From the NCBI GenBank assembly GCA_015259105.1, contig JABZGZ010000043.1, positions 1-10,898 of the forward strand: DNA of 10,898 nt, written 5' to 3'. The position numbers and the translations under genes were made by a program. Positions 1 to 6,033 of the stretch are shown piece after piece. This DNA is from Atopobium sp. GTDB lineage: Bacteria; Actinomycetota; Coriobacteriia; Coriobacteriales; Atopobiaceae. The number at the start of each line of letters is the position of its first letter. Position 1 is the stretch's first letter. The notes under the pieces were generated by a model that was given only the letters and a program-made list of their open reading frames with translations, had not been told where the DNA came from and ran no database searches.

Positions 1-2
1 AC

Positions 3-353
3 CTCAAGGACGGCACGTTTGGTCTCTTTGGTGGTAGCGAGAAGAGCCTTGAGTTTACTATCATTGACCAGCTTGGAGCTACTCCTGCTACAACCCAGTC
101 TGCAAATGGCCTGACGTATGAGAATCTGATTAAGTTCAACCCTGACGTCATTATTTACGTCACCGCAGAGCGCAATAAAGCAACTGACGCTGTAGCTAAA
201 GACACTCTTCTGGGCGAGAGCTCCCTGCAGAACGTCCCTGCTATTGCCAACAAGAGCATCGTAGAGATTCCATATTCTGAGTACATCGACTACTCGCCAC
301 GTGCATTTGATTCTGCCGAGAAGATCCTTGAGGTTCTGTATCCTCAGAAATAG
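3..353 (+). CDS. Periplasmic-binding-type ABC transporter substrate-binding protein, 3' part only
   Basis: The gene enters from outside the window; 116 codons and a TAG stop are visible. The reading frame gives a class III (BtuF/FhuD/FecB-type) binding-protein C-terminal lobe: a stretch around NPDVIIYVTAERN, typical of the 'PDlIi' strand of this fold, then a Val-Pro-Ala-Ile segment and a final PRAFDSAEKILEVLYP helix. Such lipoproteins bind ferric siderophores, haem or cobalamin outside the membrane and deliver them to a FecCD-type permease. The ligand cannot be told from this fragment. Codon use is GC-richer than in the genes that follow, so this looks like core chromosome. A strong hairpin lies 45 bases after the stop. 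Family assignment is fairly secure; the iron-siderophore role is an inference. Confidence 0.72.
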   Translation, partial: LKDGTFGLFGGSEKSLEFTIIDQLGATPATTQSANGLTYENLIKFNPDVIIYVTAERNKATDAVAKDTLLGESSLQNVPAIANKSIVEIPYSEYIDYSPRAFDSAEKILEVLYPQK

Positions 354-397
354 ACGCGTTTGAACATACGGCGCCATTTAAACATACGACGTTGTGG

Positions 398-430
398 AGA
401 CCACGCAGGATTTTGTTTCCTGCGTGGTCT
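398..430 (+). terminator. 12-bp perfect hairpin after the binding-protein gene, probable terminator
   Basis: AGACCACGCAGG (398-409) and CCTGCGTGGTCT (419-430) pair perfectly over 12 bp around a 9-base T-rich loop. The downstream run TATCTAAG is a poor U-tract, so termination efficiency is uncertain. Position just after the stop of the upstream gene fits an operon end. Confidence 0.55.
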
Positions 431-562
431 TATCTAAGCAAACGTTCTTTGAGAGCTGATTATAAATCGTTTACCTAAAAAATATATAAAGATTAGTAAC
501 TGCAGGTAAGAGCGCAGTAATATTGTGGAGCATCATTAAAATTCAGGTTTAGGAGGGTCTTT

Positions 563-1321
563 ATGGGATGTTCTGTAACACAACGTGTTGGTCAAGTATC
601 ACAGCCCAGAGGAGGATATCTTAAGCCTAAAGAGTTTGATGAAATAATTCTTGGACCTGGTATTGAAGAGTTGAACAAAGAAGAGAATATTGAACCCAAT
701 CTTGTGGGTACTGCTGTGGAATACCTTACACATTTCATGACGGGAGCTTCTCCTGAGAATGCTTTTCGTATTTCGATAATGGGTGCTCGTCTAATTGGTA
801 AAGAAACAGAAGCAGAGGCACTTCTTAAAAAAGTTAAAGGATTAGATGATAATTCCATTGTTAGTGCATTGAAATTAACAGGATTTGATACCTGTCGTAG
901 AGCAGGATTATCTACCTATAAGCCTGTAGAGCTGATAGAACCAGACAACGACACAATTGAAAATGTTAGAACAATGGTAAATAGGTCTATTCACTTTTTT
1001 GATATTTATGGGCCAAAGGTTTTGGATGGATTTACATTTAGAGGTGGCTATACCGAAACTGTTAATTCAGGTGACGGCGATTTTACAACGATAGATACTA
1101 TTTGGGATTTTAAGGTATTAAAAGGCTCAATTGAGAAAAAGCATACACTCCAGTTACTTATGTATTGGAGAATGGGTTTAAATTCAATACATCTAGAATT
1201 TAATGATCTTAAGTACCTAGGATTTTATAATCCGAGGTTAAATAAGGTTTATCGTATTGAAGTTAATAAAATACCAGAAGAAATAATTAATGAGGTTGAT
1301 CACGTAGTTATAGGTTATTAG
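563..1321 (+). CDS. RecB/Cas4-like PD-(D/E)XK nuclease-domain protein
   Basis: A 252-residue protein starting at ATG 563, with AGGAGGG 5-6 bases before it. Its second half has the signature of the RecB-type PD-(D/E)XK nuclease fold: Asp173 in GDGDF, Asp182-Phe-Lys184 in IWDFK as the D-x-K pair, then Gln197-x3-Tyr201 in QLLMYW, the Q-x-x-x-Y motif typical of RecB, AddB and Cas4 nucleases. Glu53 in VGTAVEYL could be the N-terminal acidic residue. The catalytic set looks intact, so a metal-dependent DNA nuclease activity is plausible, but this is inferred from motifs alone. There is no helicase or CRISPR partner nearby; the next gene is a transporter 58 bases downstream. The gene is AT-rich compared with the flanking core genes, suggesting acquisition. 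I recall similar uncharacterised proteins in Firmicutes and Actinobacteria but know no function for them. Confidence 0.6.
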   Translation: MGCSVTQRVGQVSQPRGGYLKPKEFDEIILGPGIEELNKEENIEPNLVGTAVEYLTHFMTGASPENAFRISIMGARLIGKETEAEALLKKVKGLDDNSIVSALKLTGFDTCRRAGLSTYKPVELIEPDNDTIENVRTMVNRSIHFFDIYGPKVLDGFTFRGGYTETVNSGDGDFTTIDTIWDFKVLKGSIEKKHTLQLLMYWRMGLNSIHLEFNDLKYLGFYNPRLNKVYRIEVNKIPEEIINEVDHVVIGY

Positions 1322-1379
1322 TAGGCTCATTGAGGTATTCAAGTTAAAAAGTGTTTCCTAAACAGATAGAAGAATTCTT

Positions 1380-2309
1380 ATGAATTATGTCCTAAAAGTT
1401 CCCGTTGCTATTTGTGGTGTTGCATTAGGTTTTGCGGCACTTGGAAATCTTTTCAAGACTTCTTTTGAAGGCCTCTATCTTGCCTGCGGCATAATTTCTA
1501 TTGCTCTTTTAGCTCTCTATACCCTCAAATTTATGGTGTCTACAAAAGTTGTGTTGCGAGAGCTCTCGGATCCAATTGGGCTTTCAGTTGCCGCAACATA
1601 TCCTATGGCAGTTATGCTGATTTCGGTGTATATGAAGGCCGATATTGGTGATGTGGCACAGTTATTTTGGTTTGCAGGAATTGCGTTGCACATACTGTGT
1701 ATAGCTCTCTTTACTTCTCGCTATATTGCAAAATTTGATTGGGAGAATGTGCACGCCAGCTGGTTCATTGTGTATGTAGGCATTGTTGTTGCTAGTGTTA
1801 CAGCGCCGGCGTTTACCTTTGAAACCAGTGTTGGTACGATTGCATTTTGGTTTGGATTTATCTGCCTTGTGGTGCTTTTTATAGTTGTGAGCATTCGGTA
1901 TGTTAAATATGGGCCGGTGCCTGATTCTGTTGAGTCGCTCGCTTGCATTTATGCAGCTCCAACAAGCCTTTGTATTGCAGGATATATTCAATCTATTACG
2001 CCAAAGTCCGTACCGTTTCTTTTGGTTATGCTGGCAATCGCTTCACTTATTTATGTGATTTCTTTTGCGTGGTGCATCAGGTGTCTTACTAAACCGTTCT
2101 TTCCCAGCCATGCCGCGTTTACTTTTCCTTTTGTAATTTGTGTCGTTGCGCGCACGCAGACGTCGGCATACCTGGCCGAACTCGGCCAACCTCTTCAATG
2201 GCTCGATGGAATAGCTACTGTTGAAACAGTGCTTGCAGCAGGGCTTTGTATTGTTGTGCTTATACGACTACTTGTATATGTGCGCGATCAGACTTTGTTT
2301 GAAGAGTAG
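1380..2309 (+). CDS. TDT-family (TehA/SLAC1-like) membrane transporter
   Basis: A 309-residue, almost entirely hydrophobic protein with about ten predicted membrane spans, the usual length and layout of the tellurite-resistance/dicarboxylate transporter (TDT, SLAC1-fold) family. Family-like features are the N-terminal VPVAICGVALGFAALGN segment, the HASWFIVYVGIV span in the middle, SLACIYAAPTSLCIAGY, and the late PSHAAFTFPFVI span. Members include TehA and the SLAC1 anion channel, and bacterial genomes often label them 'exfoliative toxin A/B', which says nothing about function here. It probably moves a small anion or dicarboxylate, but the substrate cannot be read from sequence. The start has only a weak AGAAG ribosome site. 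It lies 58 bases after the nuclease-like gene. Its stop is 53 bases before the retron RNA with no visible terminator between, so read-through is possible. Confidence 0.75.
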   Translation: MNYVLKVPVAICGVALGFAALGNLFKTSFEGLYLACGIISIALLALYTLKFMVSTKVVLRELSDPIGLSVAATYPMAVMLISVYMKADIGDVAQLFWFAGIALHILCIALFTSRYIAKFDWENVHASWFIVYVGIVVASVTAPAFTFETSVGTIAFWFGFICLVVLFIVVSIRYVKYGPVPDSVESLACIYAAPTSLCIAGYIQSITPKSVPFLLVMLAIASLIYVISFAWCIRCLTKPFFPSHAAFTFPFVICVVARTQTSAYLAELGQPLQWLDGIATVETVLAAGLCIVVLIRLLVYVRDQTLFEE

Positions 2310-2362
2310 TGAGACACCAGATTTACGATAACTAAATTAGTAACTAGGTGTATTCTTATAGA

Positions 2363-2542
2363 GGATGGAAAGTCTATAGCACTTTCATTGCTCATTAACA
2401 TGAGCGGTCTTTACGTACACTGTGAGGACTGGAGAGCTCGTTGGGTATATGGTACGGCAGTACAGGGATTACCTGCTCATGTCGTACTTGCCGGCATGAG
2501 CAGGTAATCCCTGTACTGCCGTACGGTATAGGCTTTCCGTTC
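2363..2542 (+). ncRNA. Retron msr-msd non-coding RNA
   Basis: This stretch folds as a retron template RNA. The a1 end (2363-2378) pairs with the a2 end (2527-2542) over 16 positions, four of them G-U wobbles; the core GGAAAGTCTATA/TATAGGCTTTCC has one wobble. Directly after a1 comes G2379 in a TAGC context, the expected 2'-5' branch guanosine. The msr part holds two stem-loops: GCTCAT-TAAC-ATGAGC (2390-2405) and GTCTTTACG-TACAC-TGTGAGGAC (2407-2429). The msd part is the long hairpin at 2452-2524. A TATTCT box at 2351-2356 could be the -10 of its promoter, placing the RNA start near 2363, but no good -35 is visible. The reverse transcriptase would use the 2'-OH of G2379 to copy leftward from about 2526, giving msDNA of very roughly 75-80 bases. 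The order RNA-effector-RT matches Sen2/Ec86 retrons. Exact ends are inferred. Confidence 0.88.
2452..2524 (+). repeat. 30-bp perfect inverted repeat, msd hairpin stem
   Basis: The arms at 2452-2481 and 2495-2524 are exact reverse complements over 30 bases, with a 13-base centre (2482-2494). Two or three more pairs can form inside the centre (C2483-G2493, G2484-C2492, plus a T-G wobble), leaving a 7-base loop TACTTGC. A TATA (2446-2449) matched to TATA (2527-2530) lies just outside after two mismatches, but those bases on the right side belong to the a2 arm. In the retron this becomes the DNA hairpin of msDNA. It has no T-run after it and sits upstream of the effector start, so it is not a terminator. 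Confidence 0.92.
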
Positions 2543-2588
2543 ATTATTAGTATCGCCTTTCTAATGTAGGAGAGGTTGTTGAATAGTA

Positions 2589-3602
2589 ATGAAATTGAGT
2601 TTTTATAATAAACCGATTGAAGTCATGAAATCTTTAATGAGATTTCGTCAAAACTATAATGACCGTCCTATTTTTATTTTTTCTTGTGGAGGAAGAGAGG
2701 ATCAATTTTCATCACGCAAACAACTTAGAGAGTTTATCGAATCTAAAGATAATCTCAGGAATGTCTTATGCTTAAAGGCAGAGGATGTGTCTAGACGGGA
2801 TGAGTTTAAAAATGTAAATCTTCTTTTGCAGGAAGCGATGATGGCAGATGTAGCTGATTTAATTATCGTTTTTTCGGAAAGTGCAGGATCATTCTGTGAG
2901 TTAGGAGCTTTTACATCTCTTCCTCATATCCGGGCGATTACGTCGGTAGTTGAAGATGTAAAGTATTCGAAAGATAACAGTTTCTTAAACTATGGACCAA
3001 TTCGAATGATTGCTTCTGAGCAATCAGAACTGTCAAATGTTTTTTATACCCAACAAAATAATATAATGATGTCAGATAAATTGACTTCTTTTATTTTTAA
3101 TATTAGGAAAAATATAAGAAGCGGATATAAGATAAGTATAAATAAAAAACGAATGGTTCCAAATGCGTTGTTAAAAAATGAATACATATCAATTGGACCA
3201 TTAGTACATGAGATTATCGACTTAGTGTCTTTACTTGGACCCATTAGTTTGTCAGATCTATTTTATGTTTATTGTCAGCTTCTTAATATTAGAGCCCAAG
3301 ATTTAAAAATAGAATCTCGCAGCATTAATGCTGATATGAGATCTAATGAATTTAAAAATATATCGAAGGAGCAGGTAATTGCTTTTATGCTCGCCAATCA
3401 TCTTTTAGATGAAATACCTTCTATTAATAATCAGCCAACTCTTTATTTAACTCGTGTTCCATTGGACACCTATTTTATGTTTCGCAATAATGACGTTTCG
3501 AAGGAAAGACTATGCAAAATGAAGGCTGAGATACTGGGACAGAAGCGACATATGGGAATGAGGGGAGCTAGGTGTGTCTATCATAAAGATGATCAGTTCT
3601 GA
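2589..3602 (+). CDS. Retron effector, St85/Ec86 (RcaT-like) nucleoside-deoxyribosyltransferase family
   Basis: A 337-residue protein whose N-terminal domain (about residues 25-145) has the Rossmann-like nucleoside deoxyribosyltransferase fold seen in effectors of Ec86 and St85/Sen2 retrons. Matching motifs, judged against remembered family sequences, are IFSCGG (30-35), AED (64-66, where others have PED), LIIVFSESAGSFCELGAF (91-108) with Glu104 as the likely catalytic acid, and SFLNYGPIR (131-139). The C-terminal half (about 200-320) resembles the helical, winged-helix-like DNA-binding part of RcaT. In studied systems this protein is a toxin held in check by the RT-msDNA complex and freed on phage attack. 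ATG 2589 has AGGAGAGG 13 bases upstream, rather far; an in-frame TGA just upstream excludes an earlier start. The last 29 bases overlap the reverse transcriptase gene. Function is inferred by homology; family placement is strong. Confidence 0.87.
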   Translation: MKLSFYNKPIEVMKSLMRFRQNYNDRPIFIFSCGGREDQFSSRKQLREFIESKDNLRNVLCLKAEDVSRRDEFKNVNLLLQEAMMADVADLIIVFSESAGSFCELGAFTSLPHIRAITSVVEDVKYSKDNSFLNYGPIRMIASEQSELSNVFYTQQNNIMMSDKLTSFIFNIRKNIRSGYKISINKKRMVPNALLKNEYISIGPLVHEIIDLVSLLGPISLSDLFYVYCQLLNIRAQDLKIESRSINADMRSNEFKNISKEQVIAFMLANHLLDEIPSINNQPTLYLTRVPLDTYFMFRNNDVSKERLCKMKAEILGQKRHMGMRGARCVYHKDDQF

Positions 3603-4485
3603 CTTATCAATGGGTCAGAATGAAATACTTTCTATTGCTAATAGTGCTGATAGTAGTCATTATCACAAATTTATAAGTGGGGGAAGGAGGATCGATGCAC
3701 CTGATCAAATGCTTAAATTACTGCAGTTTTGGGTGGCTGACTTTGTATGCATGGAGACCCCAGAATTGCCAGATTATGTTACTGCGTACGAGCAAGGGAG
3801 AAGTATAAAAAACAATGCCAGCATGCATGCTCAAAATGCCCATGTGATTAACTTAGATATACACCATTTCTTTCAGTCATGCACTAAAGATATGGTAAAA
3901 AATTTATTTGCCAGTATAGAAGGCTATAATTTAACATCTGAAGATCTTAAATTACTTGTGTCTATTAGCACGTATAAAGGTCACCTAACAATAGGTAGTC
4001 CATGCTCACCATTTATTGCTAATAGAATTGCATTACCTATTGACTACGATATAAAATTAAAATTACCAAACGATATGGAGTATAGCAGATATTCAGACGA
4101 TATAAGTATATCGTCGAATAATTATATCGACTATGAGGTCATAGTAGATATCATTGGAAATGTTCTTTCCTCACATGGCTTTGAGATAAATCGTAAGAAG
4201 ACTCATTGCTTTGGAAAAGGTGGCCGTAGGCATGTTACTGGTATTTTTATCAATCCAGATGGAACTTTATCTCTTGGACATAGAAGAAAAAAACAGCTTG
4301 AATCGATGCTATACAAGTATTTAATGAGATCGAAAGGTAATCCAAATGAAATACTTGGTTTTATTAATTTCTGTAATTATGTAGAGCCTGATTTTACCAG
4401 GAGAACCTTACTGAAGTACAGTAAGTATGGTTTTGCACGTAATTATTCTAGCGTTGTTGATTATCTTCGCCAAATAAAAGGTTAA
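3574..4485 (+). CDS. Retron reverse transcriptase
   Basis: A 303-residue reverse transcriptase with retron-specific signatures: NASMH (81-85) is the NAxxH motif, HVTG (220-223) carries the VTG motif used for recognition of the msr RNA, and the catalytic aspartates are Asp95 in INLDIHHFF and Asp175-Asp176 in RYSDD. GSPCSPFIAN (141-150) is RT motif 4 and GFEINRKKTH (202-211) motif 6. The box is YSDD rather than the usual retron YADD. It would copy the msd RNA from the 2'-OH of the branch guanosine and stay bound to the msDNA. The GTG start at 3574 is supported by AGGGGAG six bases upstream, inside the effector gene; the next ATG (3589) is 21 bases from that site. The 29-base overlap with the effector suggests coupled translation and matched dosage. 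Length is normal for retron RTs and no maturase or integrase domain is fused. Confidence 0.92.
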   Translation: MSIIKMISSDLSMGQNEILSIANSADSSHYHKFISGGRRIDAPDQMLKLLQFWVADFVCMETPELPDYVTAYEQGRSIKNNASMHAQNAHVINLDIHHFFQSCTKDMVKNLFASIEGYNLTSEDLKLLVSISTYKGHLTIGSPCSPFIANRIALPIDYDIKLKLPNDMEYSRYSDDISISSNNYIDYEVIVDIIGNVLSSHGFEINRKKTHCFGKGGRRHVTGIFINPDGTLSLGHRRKKQLESMLYKYLMRSKGNPNEILGFINFCNYVEPDFTRRTLLKYSKYGFARNYSSVVDYLRQIKG

Positions 4486-4625
4486 ACAATAAAAAGTAAT
4501 TTAGAAAGTTTCAAGGTTGTTCTACTGCGTATTAAGTATTTTTGATAGCCTTGTAGGGTAGTAGATAATGATGAGATGAATCCACCGGCAATGTCACTTT
4601 GAGGGAGCGATAATATTTAATTTGT

Positions 4626-4940
4626 TTACTTTTTACATTTTGTGTTTGCAATATAAACCATTACTGCCGCATCAATCGCAATAATACTGCCCGCAATGAT
4701 TGCTGTTGTGTTTGTTATATTTGGACCAAGTAGTGCCATGAAAAAGAGTACTAACGCACTTATAAGCGTGCCAATACCCGCTACAAAACAAAGCTTTTTC
4801 TCGTCTATTGTTTTCTTTTCATCTTCAGTCATTGTGTTAAATCCAGCAATTGAAATAGCACCATGACCAGATAGAAGTACAATAGACCAAATGCCAAGAA
4901 TTGCGGTTAAAGACCACGATATAACTGAATATAACATCAT
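4626..4940 (-). CDS. DUF3784-like small membrane protein
   Basis: A 104-residue protein with three hydrophobic spans: one near the N-terminus and two after residue 50. Between the first and second lies the sequence IAGFNTMTEDEKKTIDEKKLC, which strongly resembles the 'aGyNtms.eek..yd.kkl' signature of the DUF3784 membrane-protein family of Gram-positive bacteria. No function is known for the family. A GTG at 4946 would extend it by two residues, but it overlaps the ribosome site TTGGAG (4951-4946). The ATG at 4940, five bases after that site, is the better start, and ATG 4937 is also possible. The gene converges on the retron reverse transcriptase across 140 bases with no clear terminator. A good -10 box lies 38 bases upstream. 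Confidence 0.68.
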   Translation of the reverse strand: MMLYSVISWSLTAILGIWSIVLLSGHGAISIAGFNTMTEDEKKTIDEKKLCFVAGIGTLISALVLFFMALLGPNITNTTAIIAGSIIAIDAAVMVYIANTKCKK

Positions 4941-4977
4941 ATTCACTCCAATCAGGAACGAACTGCTTGTTAATTGA

Positions 4978-5006
4978 ATTATACGACTTCGAATTTAATT
5001 GGGTAA
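4978..5006 (-). promoter_or_regulatory. Putative promoter of the DUF3784-like gene
   Basis: On the minus strand there is an exact TATAAT at 4983-4978, with a weak TTACCC -35 candidate at 5006-5001 after a 17-base spacer. Transcription would start near 4971, leaving a leader of about 30 bases. Immediately upstream, TTGAATAATTCAA (5007-5019) is a perfect odd-centred palindrome that could be an operator; the sequence is AT-rich, so this may be chance. Confidence 0.42.
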
Positions 5007-5057
5007 TTGAATAATTCAAGCCTCTTCATTGTTATGTTCGTTAGCAACGATATAGGC

Positions 5058-5093
5058 CTTTTACTGTCCATTACAGTACCCACTTAGATTGCC
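5058..5093. repeat. Dispersed repeat, copy A
   Basis: These 36 bases match 8493-8529 with about 31 of 37 aligned positions identical, including CTTTTA, CTGTCCA, TACCCACTTAG and TTGCC. Copy A lies 118 bases upstream of the start of the minus-strand gene at 4940; copy B is in the same position relative to the gene starting at 8370. Read on the minus strand, both contain TGGACAGT, so the element may be a shared promoter/operator or the remnant of an insertion-sequence end. Confidence 0.55.
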
Positions 5094-5181
5094 TGTAGGT
5101 CTTATCCTTCTTTTCACATGCTTGGAACAGGGTTAGTGAAATGCATTTTCGGAGAGCATTTGCCACTAAGTGAGGTAAAAA

Positions 5182-5437
5182 ATGGGTGCATATTATATCA
5201 ACTATTATTTTTCATAACATTGAGTATGATGACGGATTCTACGGCGGAGAATTTTCAGCCCTTGATGATCGCGTTTATTGCATGTTCTTATACGATAGGG
5301 AAACAAAGGAATTTATCGATATCTGGGACAATACTCAACCCATTGATGAAATTCTTCCAATTCCAATTTGGTGGCTTGATAAGAATCTTGAAAAGAATGG
5401 GGAGCTTGGTAAGCATGAAAGCAAAGTGAGCTATTAA
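5182..5437 (+). pseudogene. Small hypothetical gene broken by a one-base frameshift
   Basis: ATG 5182 has an ideal ribosome site (GAGG, six bases upstream) but runs only 11 codons to a TAA. The frame opened by removing one T from the T5 run at 5208-5212 continues without stop to 5437, giving an 84-residue protein beginning MGAYYINYYFHNIEYDDG. Its middle (EFSALDDRVYCMFLYDRETK) and end (PIPIWWLDKNLEKNGE) look like real, acidic, globular protein. I do not recognise a named family. An alternative is that the intact 83-residue frame starts at GTG 5186, ten bases after the GAGG; then the gene is whole. A 103-residue frame over the same bases (5118-5429) has less protein-like composition and is probably a shadow. 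The gene converges with the HD hydrolase gene at 5490. Confidence 0.5.
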
Positions 5438-5489
5438 CCTCTTGCAGCTTTGTGAATTGTCGCTATTATGCTTCGTTATAAGGAATTAT

Positions 5490-5945
5490 TTACACTTCTG
5501 AACTTCCTTCTACCTCAAAAAGAATTCTGAGAGCTTCCTTGTATTTCTCGACGCGTTTTAAGTCCTTCTCAGTAACCTTTTCTAGGCGGGATAGGTTTGA
5601 GTTGTGTTGTAGATCGCAAATTTTCACGTGTCGTGCAACGTTATTTTTGCTTAGATGTCGAACATAGTCCATGTACTCGACTTTGGGATTGTGGTTCAAG
5701 AGAAGCAGAGCTTCAATAACCTCCTCACTCATACCAGCTGCGCGAATATCATCTACCGTGTAATCTGTGTCTTCCAGAACATCGTGCAGAAGCGCTACAC
5801 AGGTCTCGGCTTCTTGGCCTTCTCTAAAACGCTCAGCGAGACTGATGGGGTGGAAGACGTAGGGGATTCCAGCTTTGTCAACTTGGTCCTTGTGTGCTTC
5901 AAAGCAGAGCTTCATCGCAGCTTTAGTCATGGGTGTGTAATACAT
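5490..5945 (-). CDS. Stand-alone HD hydrolase, MESH1/RelA-HD-like
   Basis: A 151-residue single-domain HD phosphohydrolase. The metal-binding and catalytic pattern of the RelA/SpoT hydrolase domain is present in order: His32 in YVFHP, His54-Asp55 in ALLHDVLEDT, the following Glu58-Asp59, and Asp111 with Asn115 in VKICDLQHN, equivalent to the 'KlaDr.HN' motif. The DKAGIPY stretch corresponds to the 'SGePY' substrate loop. Small stand-alone enzymes of this type are usually annotated as GTP pyrophosphokinase or HD-domain proteins. MESH1 enzymes hydrolyse ppGpp or NADPH, but the substrate here is unproven and no synthetase domain is present. ATG 5945 is chosen because AGGAGG sits four bases before it; a longer frame to 5963 would place that site inside the coding region. 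It lies 88 bases downstream of the alpha/beta hydrolase gene on the same strand. Confidence 0.75.
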   Translation of the reverse strand: MYYTPMTKAAMKLCFEAHKDQVDKAGIPYVFHPISLAERFREGQEAETCVALLHDVLEDTDYTVDDIRAAGMSEEVIEALLLLNHNPKVEYMDYVRHLSKNNVARHVKICDLQHNSNLSRLEKVTEKDLKRVEKYKEALRILFEVEGSSEV

Positions 5946-6033
5946 AAAGCCTCCTAGCATCAACGAGCAGCTTCTATGCTGATAGATTTGTGTGATTGTT
6001 TTTTGGTTTCCTCTATTTTACGAGTTTTGCTCT

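Noticed and set aside
359..388. Near-identical 12-mers TTTGAACATACG and TTTAAACATACG (359-370, 377-388)
   Set aside because: Only two short copies 18 bases apart after a stop codon; no supported function, though an operator cannot be excluded.
2310..2362. TTTACG (2322-2327) as -35 for the retron promoter
   Set aside because: Spacing to the TATTCT candidate at 2351 is 23 bases, too long; only the -10 is noted as a possibility.
2452..2524. Long inverted repeat as a transcription terminator of the TehA-like gene or a MITE
   Set aside because: No T-run follows, and the a1/a2 pairing, branch G and following effector-RT genes explain it fully as an msd hairpin.
4486..4625. Terminator for the retron operon in the convergent gap
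   Set aside because: Only weak pairings such as CTACT with AGTAG were found and no hairpin with a T-run; nothing supportable.
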